Shown: positions 1 through 8,978 of the stretch, one piece after another
How the letters are laid out: each line of letters opens with the position of its first letter
How positions within the stretch are numbered: the first letter of the stretch is position 1
Source: Emticicia aquatica
Lineage (GTDB): Bacteria; Bacteroidota; Bacteroidia; Cytophagales; Spirosomataceae
NCBI RefSeq assembly: GCF_923079645.1
Contig: NZ_CAKLPY010000002.1
Span: 372,001 to 436,000, forward strand
DNA length: 64,000 nucleotides
Direction of reading: 5' to 3'
Notes under the pieces: generated by a model
Seen by the model: only the letters and a program-made list of their open reading frames with translations
Database searches by the model: none
What the model was told of the DNA's origin: nothing
Program-made: the position numbers and the translations under genes

Positions 1-133
1 TTTCGAGTGCATCAGTCAAAATAGCTACTGAAGAAGTCAACCACCAAGCCACCAATTTGATTACAAACAAGGCTACGGAGACTGCTACCAAAATTTGTTG
101 CATCCGAATCGGATTCACTTTTTTTTCTGTCAT
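1..133 (-). CDS. Cation diffusion facilitator (CDF) transporter, N-terminal fragment cut by the window edge
   Basis: The first 44 codons of a leftward gene start at the ATG ending at 133. After a short basic cytoplasmic start (MTEKKVNPIRMQQ) comes a hydrophobic first membrane span, then SVAILTDALE. That string matches the start of the second span in CDF metal exporters, where the Asp binds Zn2+ or another divalent metal. CDF proteins exchange protons for divalent metal across the inner membrane. The gene follows the CusA-TolC pump on the same strand after only 39 bases, so the two are probably co-transcribed as a metal-efflux operon. The rest lies outside the window, so metal specificity cannot be judged. 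Confidence 0.8.
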   Translation of the reverse strand, partial: MTEKKVNPIRMQQILVAVSVALFVIKLVAWWLTSSVAILTDALE

Positions 134-172
134 ATCACTTATTTTTCTTTTCTCTATTTTTGTGAGAAAACA

Positions 173-3100
173 TTAAAAATTCACCATATAATTAATCTGA
201 ATTGCACTTTCATTCAAATTTCTGATTGCTTCAATATAATCATTCCGAATGGTTGTTGCTTGATTGATTAAAGTTACCCATTCTAAATAATTAATGCTAC
301 CATTAACCAATTGTTGTTGGGCAGTTTCATTGATAAGCGTTGAGTTTTTGAGAGCAATTTTTTCAAAATATTCAACGGTTTGTTGAAACTTATTGAACTC
401 AATTATTGCCGTTGAATAACTCGTATTTAGGTTTTGTAACCCAAGCGAATAATTAGTTTCTGCAACCAATTTACCAACTTTTTCGCTATTAATTTTTGCT
501 TTCTGAGCTGCCGTAAAAATTGGAATTCCAAGGCCAACTTGCACCGATTGAAATCGGTAAAAACCACCATAATCTTTATTGTCTGCTCCTGTTCCTCTGA
601 TACTTCCGTTGTTATAATTGAAAGATAAAGTTGGCAATAATTTCTTTTTTTCTACTTCAATCATAGCATCGGCAATCTGTTGTTGTTGGCTCAAAAACTT
701 CATCGTCGGATGCTCCTTTAAAGCTTCAATATCAGCTTTACTATTTAAAGTCATTTTCAACGACTTTTCTGAAGGCACAAATGCAGTTGACGAATTTAGT
801 AAATATTGGAAATGTAATTGTTGGGCTTCAAAATCTTGTTTGAGTTGATTCAACTGCACTTTGATTTGTCCAAGTTGATTTTCGGCAGTAACTTTTTCTA
901 AAATATTACTTTCGCCTTTTGCCAAACGCAACTCTGCACGGTTATAAAATGTAGTGTATAAACTATCTGCAAATTGCAAAAGTTGGCTTTTTTGTTGTAA
1001 ATACAATAAGTGATAAAAAGTCTGCGTAACTTGTTTTTTGAGCATTTGTTCATTCATTGCTACATTCAGTTCACTACTTTTCCAATACTCATTGTACAAG
1101 TTTTTTTGACTTTCATAAACTTTTGGAAAACTAAATGACTGCCCCAAACCGAACCGAGTATCTGCATAAATACTATTGATTTGACCAACTTCAGCCGATA
1201 CATTGGCAGAAGGAAGCATTTTAGCTGTATTTATTAGGCTTTTTTGGTAATCAGCTCGAAGTTTTTCATGCTTAATTGAAAGATTATTTTTGAGGGCAAC
1301 ATCAATCGCTGATTGCAATGTGATTGGCGTTTGAGCATTCGATGATGAGGCAATTGCTAGAAAGACTACAATAGTAAGGGCTTTTTGTGAAATTTTCTTC
1401 GTACTTCCTTCAAAAACCATGTACAGGATTGGTAAAACGAAAAGAGTCAAAAATGTTGCAATGAGCAGTCCACCAATAACGACAGTTGCCAATGGGCGTT
1501 GTACTTCTGCTCCTGCACCGTTGCTGAGTGCCATTGGTAAAAAACCTAATGAAGCCACAAAAGCAGTCATTAAAACTGGACGCAAACGCACTTTTGTTCC
1601 GAGTAAAACTATGTTTTTAAGGTCAGTTATTCCATCTAGTTTCAGTCGATTGAACTCGGCAATTAATACGATTCCATTCAAAACTGCCACACCAAATAAA
1701 GCAATAAAACCAACGCCTGCACTAATACTGAAAGGTAAACCACGCATGGCTAAAAAGAATATTCCGCCAATAGCTGACAATGGAATGGCCGAATAAATGA
1801 GTAATCCGTGCTTGATTGACCCAAACGCAAAAAATAACAACAAAAATATCAAAATCAACGAAACTGGTACGGCAATCATCAGTCTTTGTTTGGCAGCATT
1901 TAAGTTTTCAAACGCTCCTCCATAAGTTACATAATAACCTGTTGGGAATTTTATTTTTTTGTCAACTTTCGACTGAAGTTCATTCACAATAGTTTGTACA
2001 TCTCGACCTCTTACATTAAAACCAACAACAATTCTTCGTTTGGCATCTTCTCTTTGGATTTGGTTTGGTCCATCTTTTATTGCAACATCGGCCAATTGCG
2101 ATAGTGGAATTTGCGTGCCATTCGGCGTTGGAATAAGCAAGTTTTGAATATCTTGAATATCTTTTTTCTGTTCACCAGCTAATCTTACAACTAAGTCAAA
2201 CCGTTTTTCTCCTTCAAAAACCATCCCTGTACTTTGTCCTGCCAAAGCCGTATTCACTACTCTATTAATGTCCGAAATACTTAAATTATATTGAGCAATG
2301 ACATCTCTTTTGTAAGCAATAATTATTTGAGGCATTCCAGAAACAGTTTCAACATAAAGGTTTTTTGCACCTTCAACAGTATTAATAATTTCGCCTAAAT
2401 GATGAGCATATTTTGTGAGTGTGTCCAAATCTTCTCCAAATATTTTGCAAACAACATCTTGCCTTGCTCCTGTCATTAACTCATTGAATCGCATCTGAAC
2501 TGGGTATTGAAAACCCACTGTCACACCTGGTACCTCTTCAAGTGCTTTAGTCATTTTTTCGGCCAATTCGTTAAATGTCGTTGCTGAAGTCCATTCACTT
2601 TTATCTTTCAAAATTACCATCATATCGCTGGCTTCCATTGGCATTGGGTCTGTTGGAACTTCTCCACTACCAATTTTCGTAACGATTTTTTCAACTTCAG
2701 GAAATCTTGTTTTCAAGATATGAGCTGTTTTTTGTGTATTTTCAACAGTAGTTTTTATGCTACTTCCTGTCAAAACCCTTGTATCAACTGCAAAATCGCC
2801 TTCTTCTAAAGCAGGAATAAATTCGCCGCCAAGCGTGGTTAGAATGAAAACTGCTATCACAAAAAGTATAATTGTTGTCGATAAAACTACTTTTGGAAAA
2901 CCTATAACTTTATTCAAAGCAGATTGATAGCCTTTCTCTATTTTTGCCATTAATCTATCCGAGATATTGGGTTCGTGTTTAGTATTTTTACTCAAAAAAA
3001 CTGCACTCATCATCGGAATATACGTAAGTGATAAAATGAACGCTCCCAATAAGGCAAATGCAACAGTTTGAGCCATTGGTTTGAACATTTTGCCTTCAAT

Positions 3101-4510
3101 GCCTTGTAAAGTGAAAATCGGCAAGTAAACAACCAAGATAATGATTTGACCAAAAACCGCACTATTCATCATTTTTCCTGCCGACTTATTCGTAATTTCG
3201 TCCATTTCTACTTGTGTATATCTTGTATGTCCGTTGATGTGTTTTCCTGCCAAAACATGCATAACGGCCTCCACGATAATTACGGCTCCATCTACAATTA
3301 AGCCAAAATCCAATGCTCCTAAACTCATCAAATTTCCGCTTACACCGAATAAATTCATCATAATAATGGCAAAAAGCATCGCTAAAGGAATCACTGAAGC
3401 AACCAAGATTCCTGCACGGAAATTTCCAAGAAACAGCACCAGCACAAAAATCACAATTAAAGCTCCTTCTAAGAGATTTTTCTCTACCGTTCCGATAGCA
3501 TTATTTACCATTTTAGTTCGGTCAAGAAACGGTTCAATTACTACACCTTCAGGTAAAGTTTTCTGAATCTGGGCAACACGTTCTTTCACATTCTTTATCA
3601 CTTCGCTGCTATTTGCTCCTTTGAGCATCATCACAACCGCTCCTGATACTTCGCCTTTATCGTTGTACGTCATCGCTCCATAACGAGTAGCATGACCAAT
3701 TTTTATTTCGGCCACATCACGAATAAACAAAGGTGTGCCACCATTTAGACTTTTAATGGCAATATTTTTAATATCGTCTGTGTTTCCGATTAAACCTTCA
3801 CTTCTAATAAATAAGGCGGTTGAGCCTTTTTCGATATACGCTCCGCCAGTATTTTGATTATTACTTTCTAAAGCTTTGAAAACATCGCTGATGGTGATTC
3901 CGCTTGACTGAAGTTTGTGAGGGTCGATTTCGATGGAATATTGTTTAAGTTTTCCACCAAAACTACTTACTTCAGCCACGCCTTTTACGCCCAAAAGCTG
4001 CCGACGAACTATCCAATCTTGAATGGTTCTGAGTTCGGTTTCATCATATTTTGCTTCATAACCTTCTTTCGGGCGAACAACGTATTGATAAATTTCGCCC
4101 AAACCAGTTGAAACTGGGCCAAGTTCGGGTACACCAATGCCCGCAGGAATCTGTGATTGTACTTGTTGAAGGCGTTCGGCAACCTGCTGCCTTGCCCAGT
4201 AAATATCGGTTGCGTCATCAAAAACGATGGTTACTAACGAAAGACCAAAACGAGAAAAACTTCTAATTTCATGCAGTCCATAAATATTATTATTTGCTTG
4301 TTCGATAGGAAAAGTTACAAGTCGCTCAATGTCAGTTGCTCCAAAAGAAGGAGCTATCGTAATAACCTGTACTTGATTATTTGTAATGTCAGGTACGGCA
4401 TCAATCGGTAATTTGGTAACTTCATAGCTACCATAGCCAATAAGAGCAACAGTAAATAGCCCAATGATGAGTTTGTTTTTGATAGCAAACTCAATAATTG
4501 AATTTAACAT
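173..4510 (-). CDS. cusA: CusA/CzcA-family heavy-metal RND efflux pump fused to a TolC-like outer-membrane factor
   Basis: This 1445-residue fusion has two parts. Residues 1 to about 1035 are a heavy-metal-efflux RND permease. It has the N-terminal span, large periplasmic loops, and at 401-408 the family signature DFGLIVDG, whose acidic residues carry the proton relay in CusA/CzcA. Residues from about 1060 to 1445 are a TolC-type outer-membrane factor (SAIDVALKNN start, long coiled-coil-like helices, barrel strands). The join holds a signal-peptide-like stretch (ALTIVVFLAIASSSNAQ), as if a separate tolC gene had been fused in frame. Such fusions are known in Bacteroidota. The pump would move Cu/Ag or Zn/Co/Cd; the substrate is not readable. 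No CusB-type adaptor lies in the window; it may be left of the CDF gene. The ATG at 4510 gives a normal N-terminal span. Confidence 0.93.
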   Translation of the reverse strand: MLNSIIEFAIKNKLIIGLFTVALIGYGSYEVTKLPIDAVPDITNNQVQVITIAPSFGATDIERLVTFPIEQANNNIYGLHEIRSFSRFGLSLVTIVFDDATDIYWARQQVAERLQQVQSQIPAGIGVPELGPVSTGLGEIYQYVVRPKEGYEAKYDETELRTIQDWIVRRQLLGVKGVAEVSSFGGKLKQYSIEIDPHKLQSSGITISDVFKALESNNQNTGGAYIEKGSTALFIRSEGLIGNTDDIKNIAIKSLNGGTPLFIRDVAEIKIGHATRYGAMTYNDKGEVSGAVVMMLKGANSSEVIKNVKERVAQIQKTLPEGVVIEPFLDRTKMVNNAIGTVEKNLLEGALIVIFVLVLFLGNFRAGILVASVIPLAMLFAIIMMNLFGVSGNLMSLGALDFGLIVDGAVIIVEAVMHVLAGKHINGHTRYTQVEMDEITNKSAGKMMNSAVFGQIIILVVYLPIFTLQGIEGKMFKPMAQTVAFALLGAFILSLTYIPMMSAVFLSKNTKHEPNISDRLMAKIEKGYQSALNKVIGFPKVVLSTTIILFVIAVFILTTLGGEFIPALEEGDFAVDTRVLTGSSIKTTVENTQKTAHILKTRFPEVEKIVTKIGSGEVPTDPMPMEASDMMVILKDKSEWTSATTFNELAEKMTKALEEVPGVTVGFQYPVQMRFNELMTGARQDVVCKIFGEDLDTLTKYAHHLGEIINTVEGAKNLYVETVSGMPQIIIAYKRDVIAQYNLSISDINRVVNTALAGQSTGMVFEGEKRFDLVVRLAGEQKKDIQDIQNLLIPTPNGTQIPLSQLADVAIKDGPNQIQREDAKRRIVVGFNVRGRDVQTIVNELQSKVDKKIKFPTGYYVTYGGAFENLNAAKQRLMIAVPVSLILIFLLLFFAFGSIKHGLLIYSAIPLSAIGGIFFLAMRGLPFSISAGVGFIALFGVAVLNGIVLIAEFNRLKLDGITDLKNIVLLGTKVRLRPVLMTAFVASLGFLPMALSNGAGAEVQRPLATVVIGGLLIATFLTLFVLPILYMVFEGSTKKISQKALTIVVFLAIASSSNAQTPITLQSAIDVALKNNLSIKHEKLRADYQKSLINTAKMLPSANVSAEVGQINSIYADTRFGLGQSFSFPKVYESQKNLYNEYWKSSELNVAMNEQMLKKQVTQTFYHLLYLQQKSQLLQFADSLYTTFYNRAELRLAKGESNILEKVTAENQLGQIKVQLNQLKQDFEAQQLHFQYLLNSSTAFVPSEKSLKMTLNSKADIEALKEHPTMKFLSQQQQIADAMIEVEKKKLLPTLSFNYNNGSIRGTGADNKDYGGFYRFQSVQVGLGIPIFTAAQKAKINSEKVGKLVAETNYSLGLQNLNTSYSTAIIEFNKFQQTVEYFEKIALKNSTLINETAQQQLVNGSINYLEWVTLINQATTIRNDYIEAIRNLNESAIQINYMVNF

Positions 4511-4632
4511 GATTTTATTAATTAATGATTCATATTCATAGTTTGTGAGGCACAGACTACTACAATTAATTTATAGTAAAGCACTTAGAAACAGCATATA
4601 TTTCTAAATGTATAATCTTTATAATTAGTGAG

Positions 4633-5016
4633 TTAGAATCTTGGCGGTTGCCAAATTGTAGAAAGATAAGCCGAGATAATATTGGCTGACGCAGAGAAAA
4701 GTATATTTTTCTTCTCTATAATAACTGTTTGAATTTGAGAAAGTTGAATCGTGTGAAAAATACTTATCGGAAACACAAATGACCAACATTGGTCGTGTGA
4801 TTTGAAAGGAAGTTTGTTATCCGTTGCGGCATCGCCATCATCGCCATGGTCAATAGCGTAATGGTGGTACAAAAACTCTCCAAATGTCATTAATGGATTA
4901 CTTTGTTGATGTTCAACAAAGTGTGAAAACAGCAAAGGCATCTTCAGCAATTGATTTAGTTCAGTTGCTGAAAACAAGTAGATAATTATCAAAATTTTTG
5001 AAATAGATGCTTTCAC
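4633..5016 (-). CDS. Small hypothetical protein of the metal-efflux locus
   Basis: A 127-residue protein starting at a GTG. A hydrophobic N-terminus (about residues 6-16, ISKILIIIYLF) suggests export or membrane insertion. It then carries the pattern HHYAIDHGDDGDAATDN followed by LPFKSHDQC. The His/Asp-rich centre could bind metal. Small proteins with this HY..xDGDDxD..LPFK pattern are commonly found directly upstream of CusA-type pumps in Bacteroidota (family memory, not searched). It lies 122 bases upstream of the pump on the same strand. A short inverted repeat (TTAGAAA/TTTCTAA, 4585-4607) sits in the gap. Function is unknown; metal sensing or chaperoning is only inference. Confidence 0.7.
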   Translation of the reverse strand: MKASISKILIIIYLFSATELNQLLKMPLLFSHFVEHQQSNPLMTFGEFLYHHYAIDHGDDGDAATDNKLPFKSHDQCWSFVFPISIFHTIQLSQIQTVIIEKKNILFSASANIISAYLSTIWQPPRF

Positions 5017-5097
5017 AAAGTAAAGGTACGCATTTTCTAATAAAAGTCATCGTAAAATCTATTTTTAAGGCTTATTTATAATGATTTTAAGAAAACA

Positions 5098-5460
5098 TCA
5101 ATCTTTAGCTTTATTATCTTTTACAATCAAGAAAAAATCATTTTCTAATTCAAGATAACCAAATTCATAGACAAAATAATAAGTCGAGCCTTTTTGAGTT
5201 TTACGAATATTGGTCATAAGTCCAAAATCAAAACCACGTTCGATGAGAGCATTACGTGTTGTTTTACTTTTGTCGTCGCGGCAGAGTTCTTCTAAAATTT
5301 TACGATTTCGACGAAGGGCATTATTAGTATTTCGGACGAAATTATTAGCATCCGAATTTGCTTTATTGTTAAAGGCATTGCGACACAAGTCCGAGCAGAA
5401 TTTTTTATCTGACCGCCCTAAAATAGGTTCGTTACATTCTAAACAGGTTTTTGAGTTCAT
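5098..5460 (-). CDS. Small protein with an N-terminal CxxC...CxxxC zinc-finger-like motif
   Basis: From the ATG at 5460 the protein has 120 residues. A longer reading from a TTG at 5529 adds a poorly folded-looking extension and is not preferred. The N-terminus has Cys6-x2-Cys9 and Cys22-x3-Cys26 (CLECNEP, CSDLCRNAF), a zinc-ribbon-like arrangement. After it come a basic, Asn-rich helical segment and a beta-rich C-terminus (TYYFVYEFGYLELENDFFLIV). I do not recognise the family beyond a DUF2116-like zinc ribbon. It is divergent from the small ssb gene, with about 340 bases between them, so both may be driven from the same intergenic region. A nucleic-acid role is plausible but unproven. Confidence 0.65.
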   Translation of the reverse strand: MNSKTCLECNEPILGRSDKKFCSDLCRNAFNNKANSDANNFVRNTNNALRRNRKILEELCRDDKSKTTRNALIERGFDFGLMTNIRKTQKGSTYYFVYEFGYLELENDFFLIVKDNKAKD

Positions 5461-5802
5461 CTTGATCTTGATTCTATTGTATTCAATTTGAGGAAATTGA
5501 AGGACGTATGACTGCTTATAGTAATACAAACTTTGTTTTTAAACTTTCTTCGTCATTAATTTCAGCAATTCTTTTATCTATAAATTTCTCAAATTCTTTC
5601 ATTGTTAATGTGGATTTAGTTTAATACTTCAAATTTACAAAAACCTTTATCCATTTACAAACGGTTACAAACACTTTTATTCATCTGTAAATGACTAGTA
5701 ACCGACTAATTTTTTCCCAAAACCGCAACTTTGCATTGTCAATCGGAAACAAAGTATGATTGGCTCAATCAAAATTAACAATCATATAAACGTACAAACA
5801 CA
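5461..5802. other. Intergenic region between divergent zinc-finger gene and ssb
   Basis: No convincing gene is visible. The stretch at about 5630-5700 is rich in TTTACAAA/TTACAAAC words and holds the inverted pair CATTTACA...TGTAAATG, which could be a protein-binding site for either divergent gene. Just before ssb the string AACTTTGCATTG resembles a Bacteroidota -7 box (TAnnTTTG) with a mismatch. No good -33 element was seen. Confidence 0.3.
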
Positions 5803-6123
5803 ATGAACTCAGTAAAATTAATCGGAAACGTAGGTAGCGAAGTAAATGTATTAAGCTTCGAAAATGGCAAAAAAGCTTCTTTCAGTCTTGCCACTAATGA
5901 AACTTATACCAACAAAAAAAATGAAGAAGTAAAAAATACAACTTGGCATAATGTGGTGGCTTGGGGAAAAGTTGCCGAAATATGTGCTGATTTGGTCAGC
6001 AAGGGCAAATTAGTAACTATCGAAGGGAAGCTCAATTATAGAAATTATGTAAACAAAGAAAGCAAAATAGTTTATGTTACTGAAATTATCGCATATAAAG
6101 TAACAGAGGCTGAAGCAAAGTAA
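5803..6123 (+). CDS. ssb: Single-stranded DNA-binding protein (short form)
   Basis: A 106-residue OB-fold SSB. It opens MNSVKLIGNVGSEV and contains the family strings FSLATNETY, TTWHNVVAWGKVAEI, and LVSKGKLVTIEGKLNYRNY. These are the conserved strands that wrap ssDNA around the tetramer. It is shorter than a typical housekeeping SSB (150-180 aa). It ends soon after the OB fold and lacks the acidic DDDIPF-type C-terminal tip that recruits partner proteins. It is therefore likely an accessory paralogue rather than the main replication SSB. It stands alone on the plus strand and is closed by a terminator hairpin. Confidence 0.92.
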   Translation: MNSVKLIGNVGSEVNVLSFENGKKASFSLATNETYTNKKNEEVKNTTWHNVVAWGKVAEICADLVSKGKLVTIEGKLNYRNYVNKESKIVYVTEIIAYKVTEAEAK

Positions 6124-6185
6124 AACCTAAGTTCAAAAGATAATATTTCTGAATCTCCGCAACTTTCAAATAAGTGCAAAAAAGA

Positions 6186-6222
6186 AGTCGTCCTGATTAA
6201 ACAAGACGACTCTTTTTGTTTT
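6186..6222 (+). terminator. Rho-independent terminator after ssb
   Basis: AGTCGTC (6186-6192) pairs with GACGACT (6205-6211) and is followed by a T-rich run. It closes the plus-strand ssb transcript and lies just before the end of the convergent OmpA-family gene. Confidence 0.75.
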
Positions 6223-6237
6223 TTGGAGTACTGAGCA

Positions 6238-8793
6238 TTAATTCATTTGTAATATTTTTATTTCAGTGCGTCGGTTTTGAGCGTGCTGCTCTTCGGTACA
6301 TTCAACGCCATCAACACAGCCGTTAACTGGCATTGTTTCACCATAACCTGCAAACTCCACACGACTGCGGCTGATACCTCTTTTGAACAAATATCCTGCT
6401 GAAATTTTTGCACGTCCTTCAGAGATTTTTTGATTAAAATCGGCTTCCGAACGACTATCAGTATGAGCTCTTAATTCGATTCTCATTTTTGGATATTTAC
6501 GCATCATCGACACTAATTTATCTAATTCAGCACGTGCGTCCGAACGGAGATTACATTTTCCATAATCAAAATAAATGTTGTCAACTTGTACGATGTCACC
6601 CGTACCGAACATATATACATCGGCTGTTACGCCACCTTTTTTACAATTCAGTTTACGAATACGTTTGCCTTTTGAGCCAAGATTATCTTTAGAGCCTTCA
6701 ACTGTATAATCACATCCTTCCATTACGATAAATTCATAATTTCCAGTTGCGTCCGTATAAGCAGTTTGGGTCGAGCCGTCGCATTCGCTACGTAATGTTA
6801 CAAGAACGCCATCAACTGCTTGTTTTGTACCTTGCGACATAACACGGCCACGTATTGTACAAGTATTTCCAGTAAGTGTTGTTCCTGAAGTACCATTTTT
6901 GCCATTTGTTGTGCTACCTTGTTGACCTTGCGTTGTTGTTTCGCCAGCATAACCATTCTGAGCATTTGGTGTATTTTTTGTACTATTCGTGCCATTTGCA
7001 CCATTTTGAGCTAATCCAGTCGAATCTACTGCTGGTTTTGGTCGGCTCATTGGAATTTCTAGTCGAGAAGCCTCATTTTCACAATCTTTGGTTGAAAAAC
7101 TAACCGTATTTGCTCCGTAGCCATCACGTGTTGCACGAAACGCAAAATCGACATCTTGGTCTAAGCCTTCTAGTTTTACGCTTCCATCAGCGTCACTCAT
7201 TTTTTCTTTGATATTTCCATCTTTGTCTTCATAAACAACTTTGGCATTATCTAAAGGCATTTTTGTTTCAGCATCATAAATAGCGATAATTAAATCACAA
7301 CCCTCTTTGAGTTCGCACTCCCTATCAAATTTATAAATATCATCATCTGCCCCTCCACGCTTACGGTTTGAGCTAAAATAACCTGCTTTTCGAAGAGCAT
7401 CTGTCACAATTCCGAAATCATCTTTACTTGAATTTACTGGAGCTCCAAGGTTAATCACTCGTCCTTTTGAGGTTGTTCCATCCAATTGCACGAAGAAAAT
7501 ATCTAAATCACCTAAACCAGCATGGCCATCTGATGAGAAATAAAGGTTTCCTTTTTCATCAACAAATGGAAACATTTCATTTCCTTTTGAATTAACAGTT
7601 TTACCCAAGTTTATTGGAGCAGACCAACTTCCACCATCGTTTCGAGAAACATAAATATCAGTTCCACCGAAACCTCCAGGCATATCAGAAGCAAAAAAAA
7701 GGAGTTTTTCATCTGCCGAAAGAGCTGGATGCCCAGTTGAATATTCATCGCTGTTGAAAGGAAGTTCTTTAATATTTTTCCAACTATCTTTTGAAGCTTC
7801 TCCGATGTAGAGTTTCAATTTATTTATACCATCAGAACTGCGGCGGGCTTTTCCATTATTAAAGTTATTACGAGTAAAAATAACTTTTGAACCATCTTTA
7901 AAAAACGCTGCCGGACCTTCGTGGTATTTTGAGTTGATTGAGCCTCCAAATCTTTCAGATTCTGTAACTGGTCGGTCGCCATAGCCTAATCCTGCCATTG
8001 CAGTTATACCACCATAAGTTCCGATTGTTCGGGTATCATTGGCGGTTGGAGCAGTATATTCATCCGAGCCGAGCGTACCACTTTTAGAACTTCTTTTACG
8101 ACGGTCTTTTATATCACCCGAACCACTTCCTAAACCAGCGGCTTGTCCACCGATTGCAGAAATATCATCCAAGAAAAATAAGTCAAGAAAAGGGGTTTCG
8201 TTCCAATTAAATACACGACGAACACCAACGGTATTATGGCGATTGGACACGAAAACCATACCATTTTTGTAGTAGGCGGGAGCGAAATCGGCCGCATTAG
8301 TATTGATGGAAAGATAGTCAACTTTATAACAATTAGCATTTTTTGATAAAACGCTTACATCATTATAAAGTTTTGAAAAACCTTTTCCACGAGGGTCATC
8401 TTCTACCTTTCGAGTATATTTATCATACATCTCTTGTGCTTCACGGTATTTGCCATTACTAGCCAATACTTGAGCATATTTAAGACATAAGTTAATATTT
8501 TCAGCCGCTACATCACCACTAGCGTTGATGATTTCGCTGTAAACTCGTTCGGCATTTTGAGTGTCTTTAATCTTTGCGTAGCTATCGCCTAATTTTATTT
8601 TAGCTGCTAACTTTTGTTGTTCAGTAAGACCTTTTTTCTTCAATGCAGCTTCAAATGCATCAATGGCCTTCACATAGCTTAGACTTTCATAGTGATGCTC
8701 ACCAGTTTTTAGTAAGGCTTCTTGAGCCTTTACGCTACCGCCGAGCAAGGCTGCTACAACCAAAGCTCCAATAATTTTTTTCCTGACAATCAT
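6238..8793 (-). CDS. OmpA-family protein with TPR, PD40 propeller and carboxypeptidase-like domains (PorE-like), T9SS-associated
   Basis: An 851-residue exported protein (signal peptide ending near GGSVKAQ). Domains in order: a TPR-like helical region (about 25-150), a PD40/TolB-type beta-propeller (about 160-500, repeats such as GHPALSADEKLLFFASDMPGG and YFSSDGHAGLGDLDIF), a first Ig-like carboxypeptidase-regulatory domain, an Asn/Thr/Gly linker (about 610-660), a second such domain, and a C-terminal OmpA peptidoglycan-binding domain (about 735-851, IYFDYGKCNLRSDARAELDKL and NRRTEIKI). The architecture matches PorE-like proteins that anchor the T9SS to peptidoglycan. It is third in the leftward adhesin locus and probably works with the neighbouring PorP/SprF protein. 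Confidence 0.9.
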   Translation of the reverse strand: MIVRKKIIGALVVAALLGGSVKAQEALLKTGEHHYESLSYVKAIDAFEAALKKKGLTEQQKLAAKIKLGDSYAKIKDTQNAERVYSEIINASGDVAAENINLCLKYAQVLASNGKYREAQEMYDKYTRKVEDDPRGKGFSKLYNDVSVLSKNANCYKVDYLSINTNAADFAPAYYKNGMVFVSNRHNTVGVRRVFNWNETPFLDLFFLDDISAIGGQAAGLGSGSGDIKDRRKRSSKSGTLGSDEYTAPTANDTRTIGTYGGITAMAGLGYGDRPVTESERFGGSINSKYHEGPAAFFKDGSKVIFTRNNFNNGKARRSSDGINKLKLYIGEASKDSWKNIKELPFNSDEYSTGHPALSADEKLLFFASDMPGGFGGTDIYVSRNDGGSWSAPINLGKTVNSKGNEMFPFVDEKGNLYFSSDGHAGLGDLDIFFVQLDGTTSKGRVINLGAPVNSSKDDFGIVTDALRKAGYFSSNRKRGGADDDIYKFDRECELKEGCDLIIAIYDAETKMPLDNAKVVYEDKDGNIKEKMSDADGSVKLEGLDQDVDFAFRATRDGYGANTVSFSTKDCENEASRLEIPMSRPKPAVDSTGLAQNGANGTNSTKNTPNAQNGYAGETTTQGQQGSTTNGKNGTSGTTLTGNTCTIRGRVMSQGTKQAVDGVLVTLRSECDGSTQTAYTDATGNYEFIVMEGCDYTVEGSKDNLGSKGKRIRKLNCKKGGVTADVYMFGTGDIVQVDNIYFDYGKCNLRSDARAELDKLVSMMRKYPKMRIELRAHTDSRSEADFNQKISEGRAKISAGYLFKRGISRSRVEFAGYGETMPVNGCVDGVECTEEQHAQNRRTEIKILQMN

Positions 8794-8978
8794 TTTGGTA
8801 TAATTTAAAATTCACTCAGAATTTATAAATCTTAATTCTTATTTAGTACTGTGATGTATGAAACACCGGTATTGAGACACAAGAATTTCGTTATCAAAAA
8901 ATAAATTTCAATACGTTTTTCTTGTGAGTAATTCAGAACAAACTTCGTTCCACAAAAAGATAATGATAGCTAATAAAA

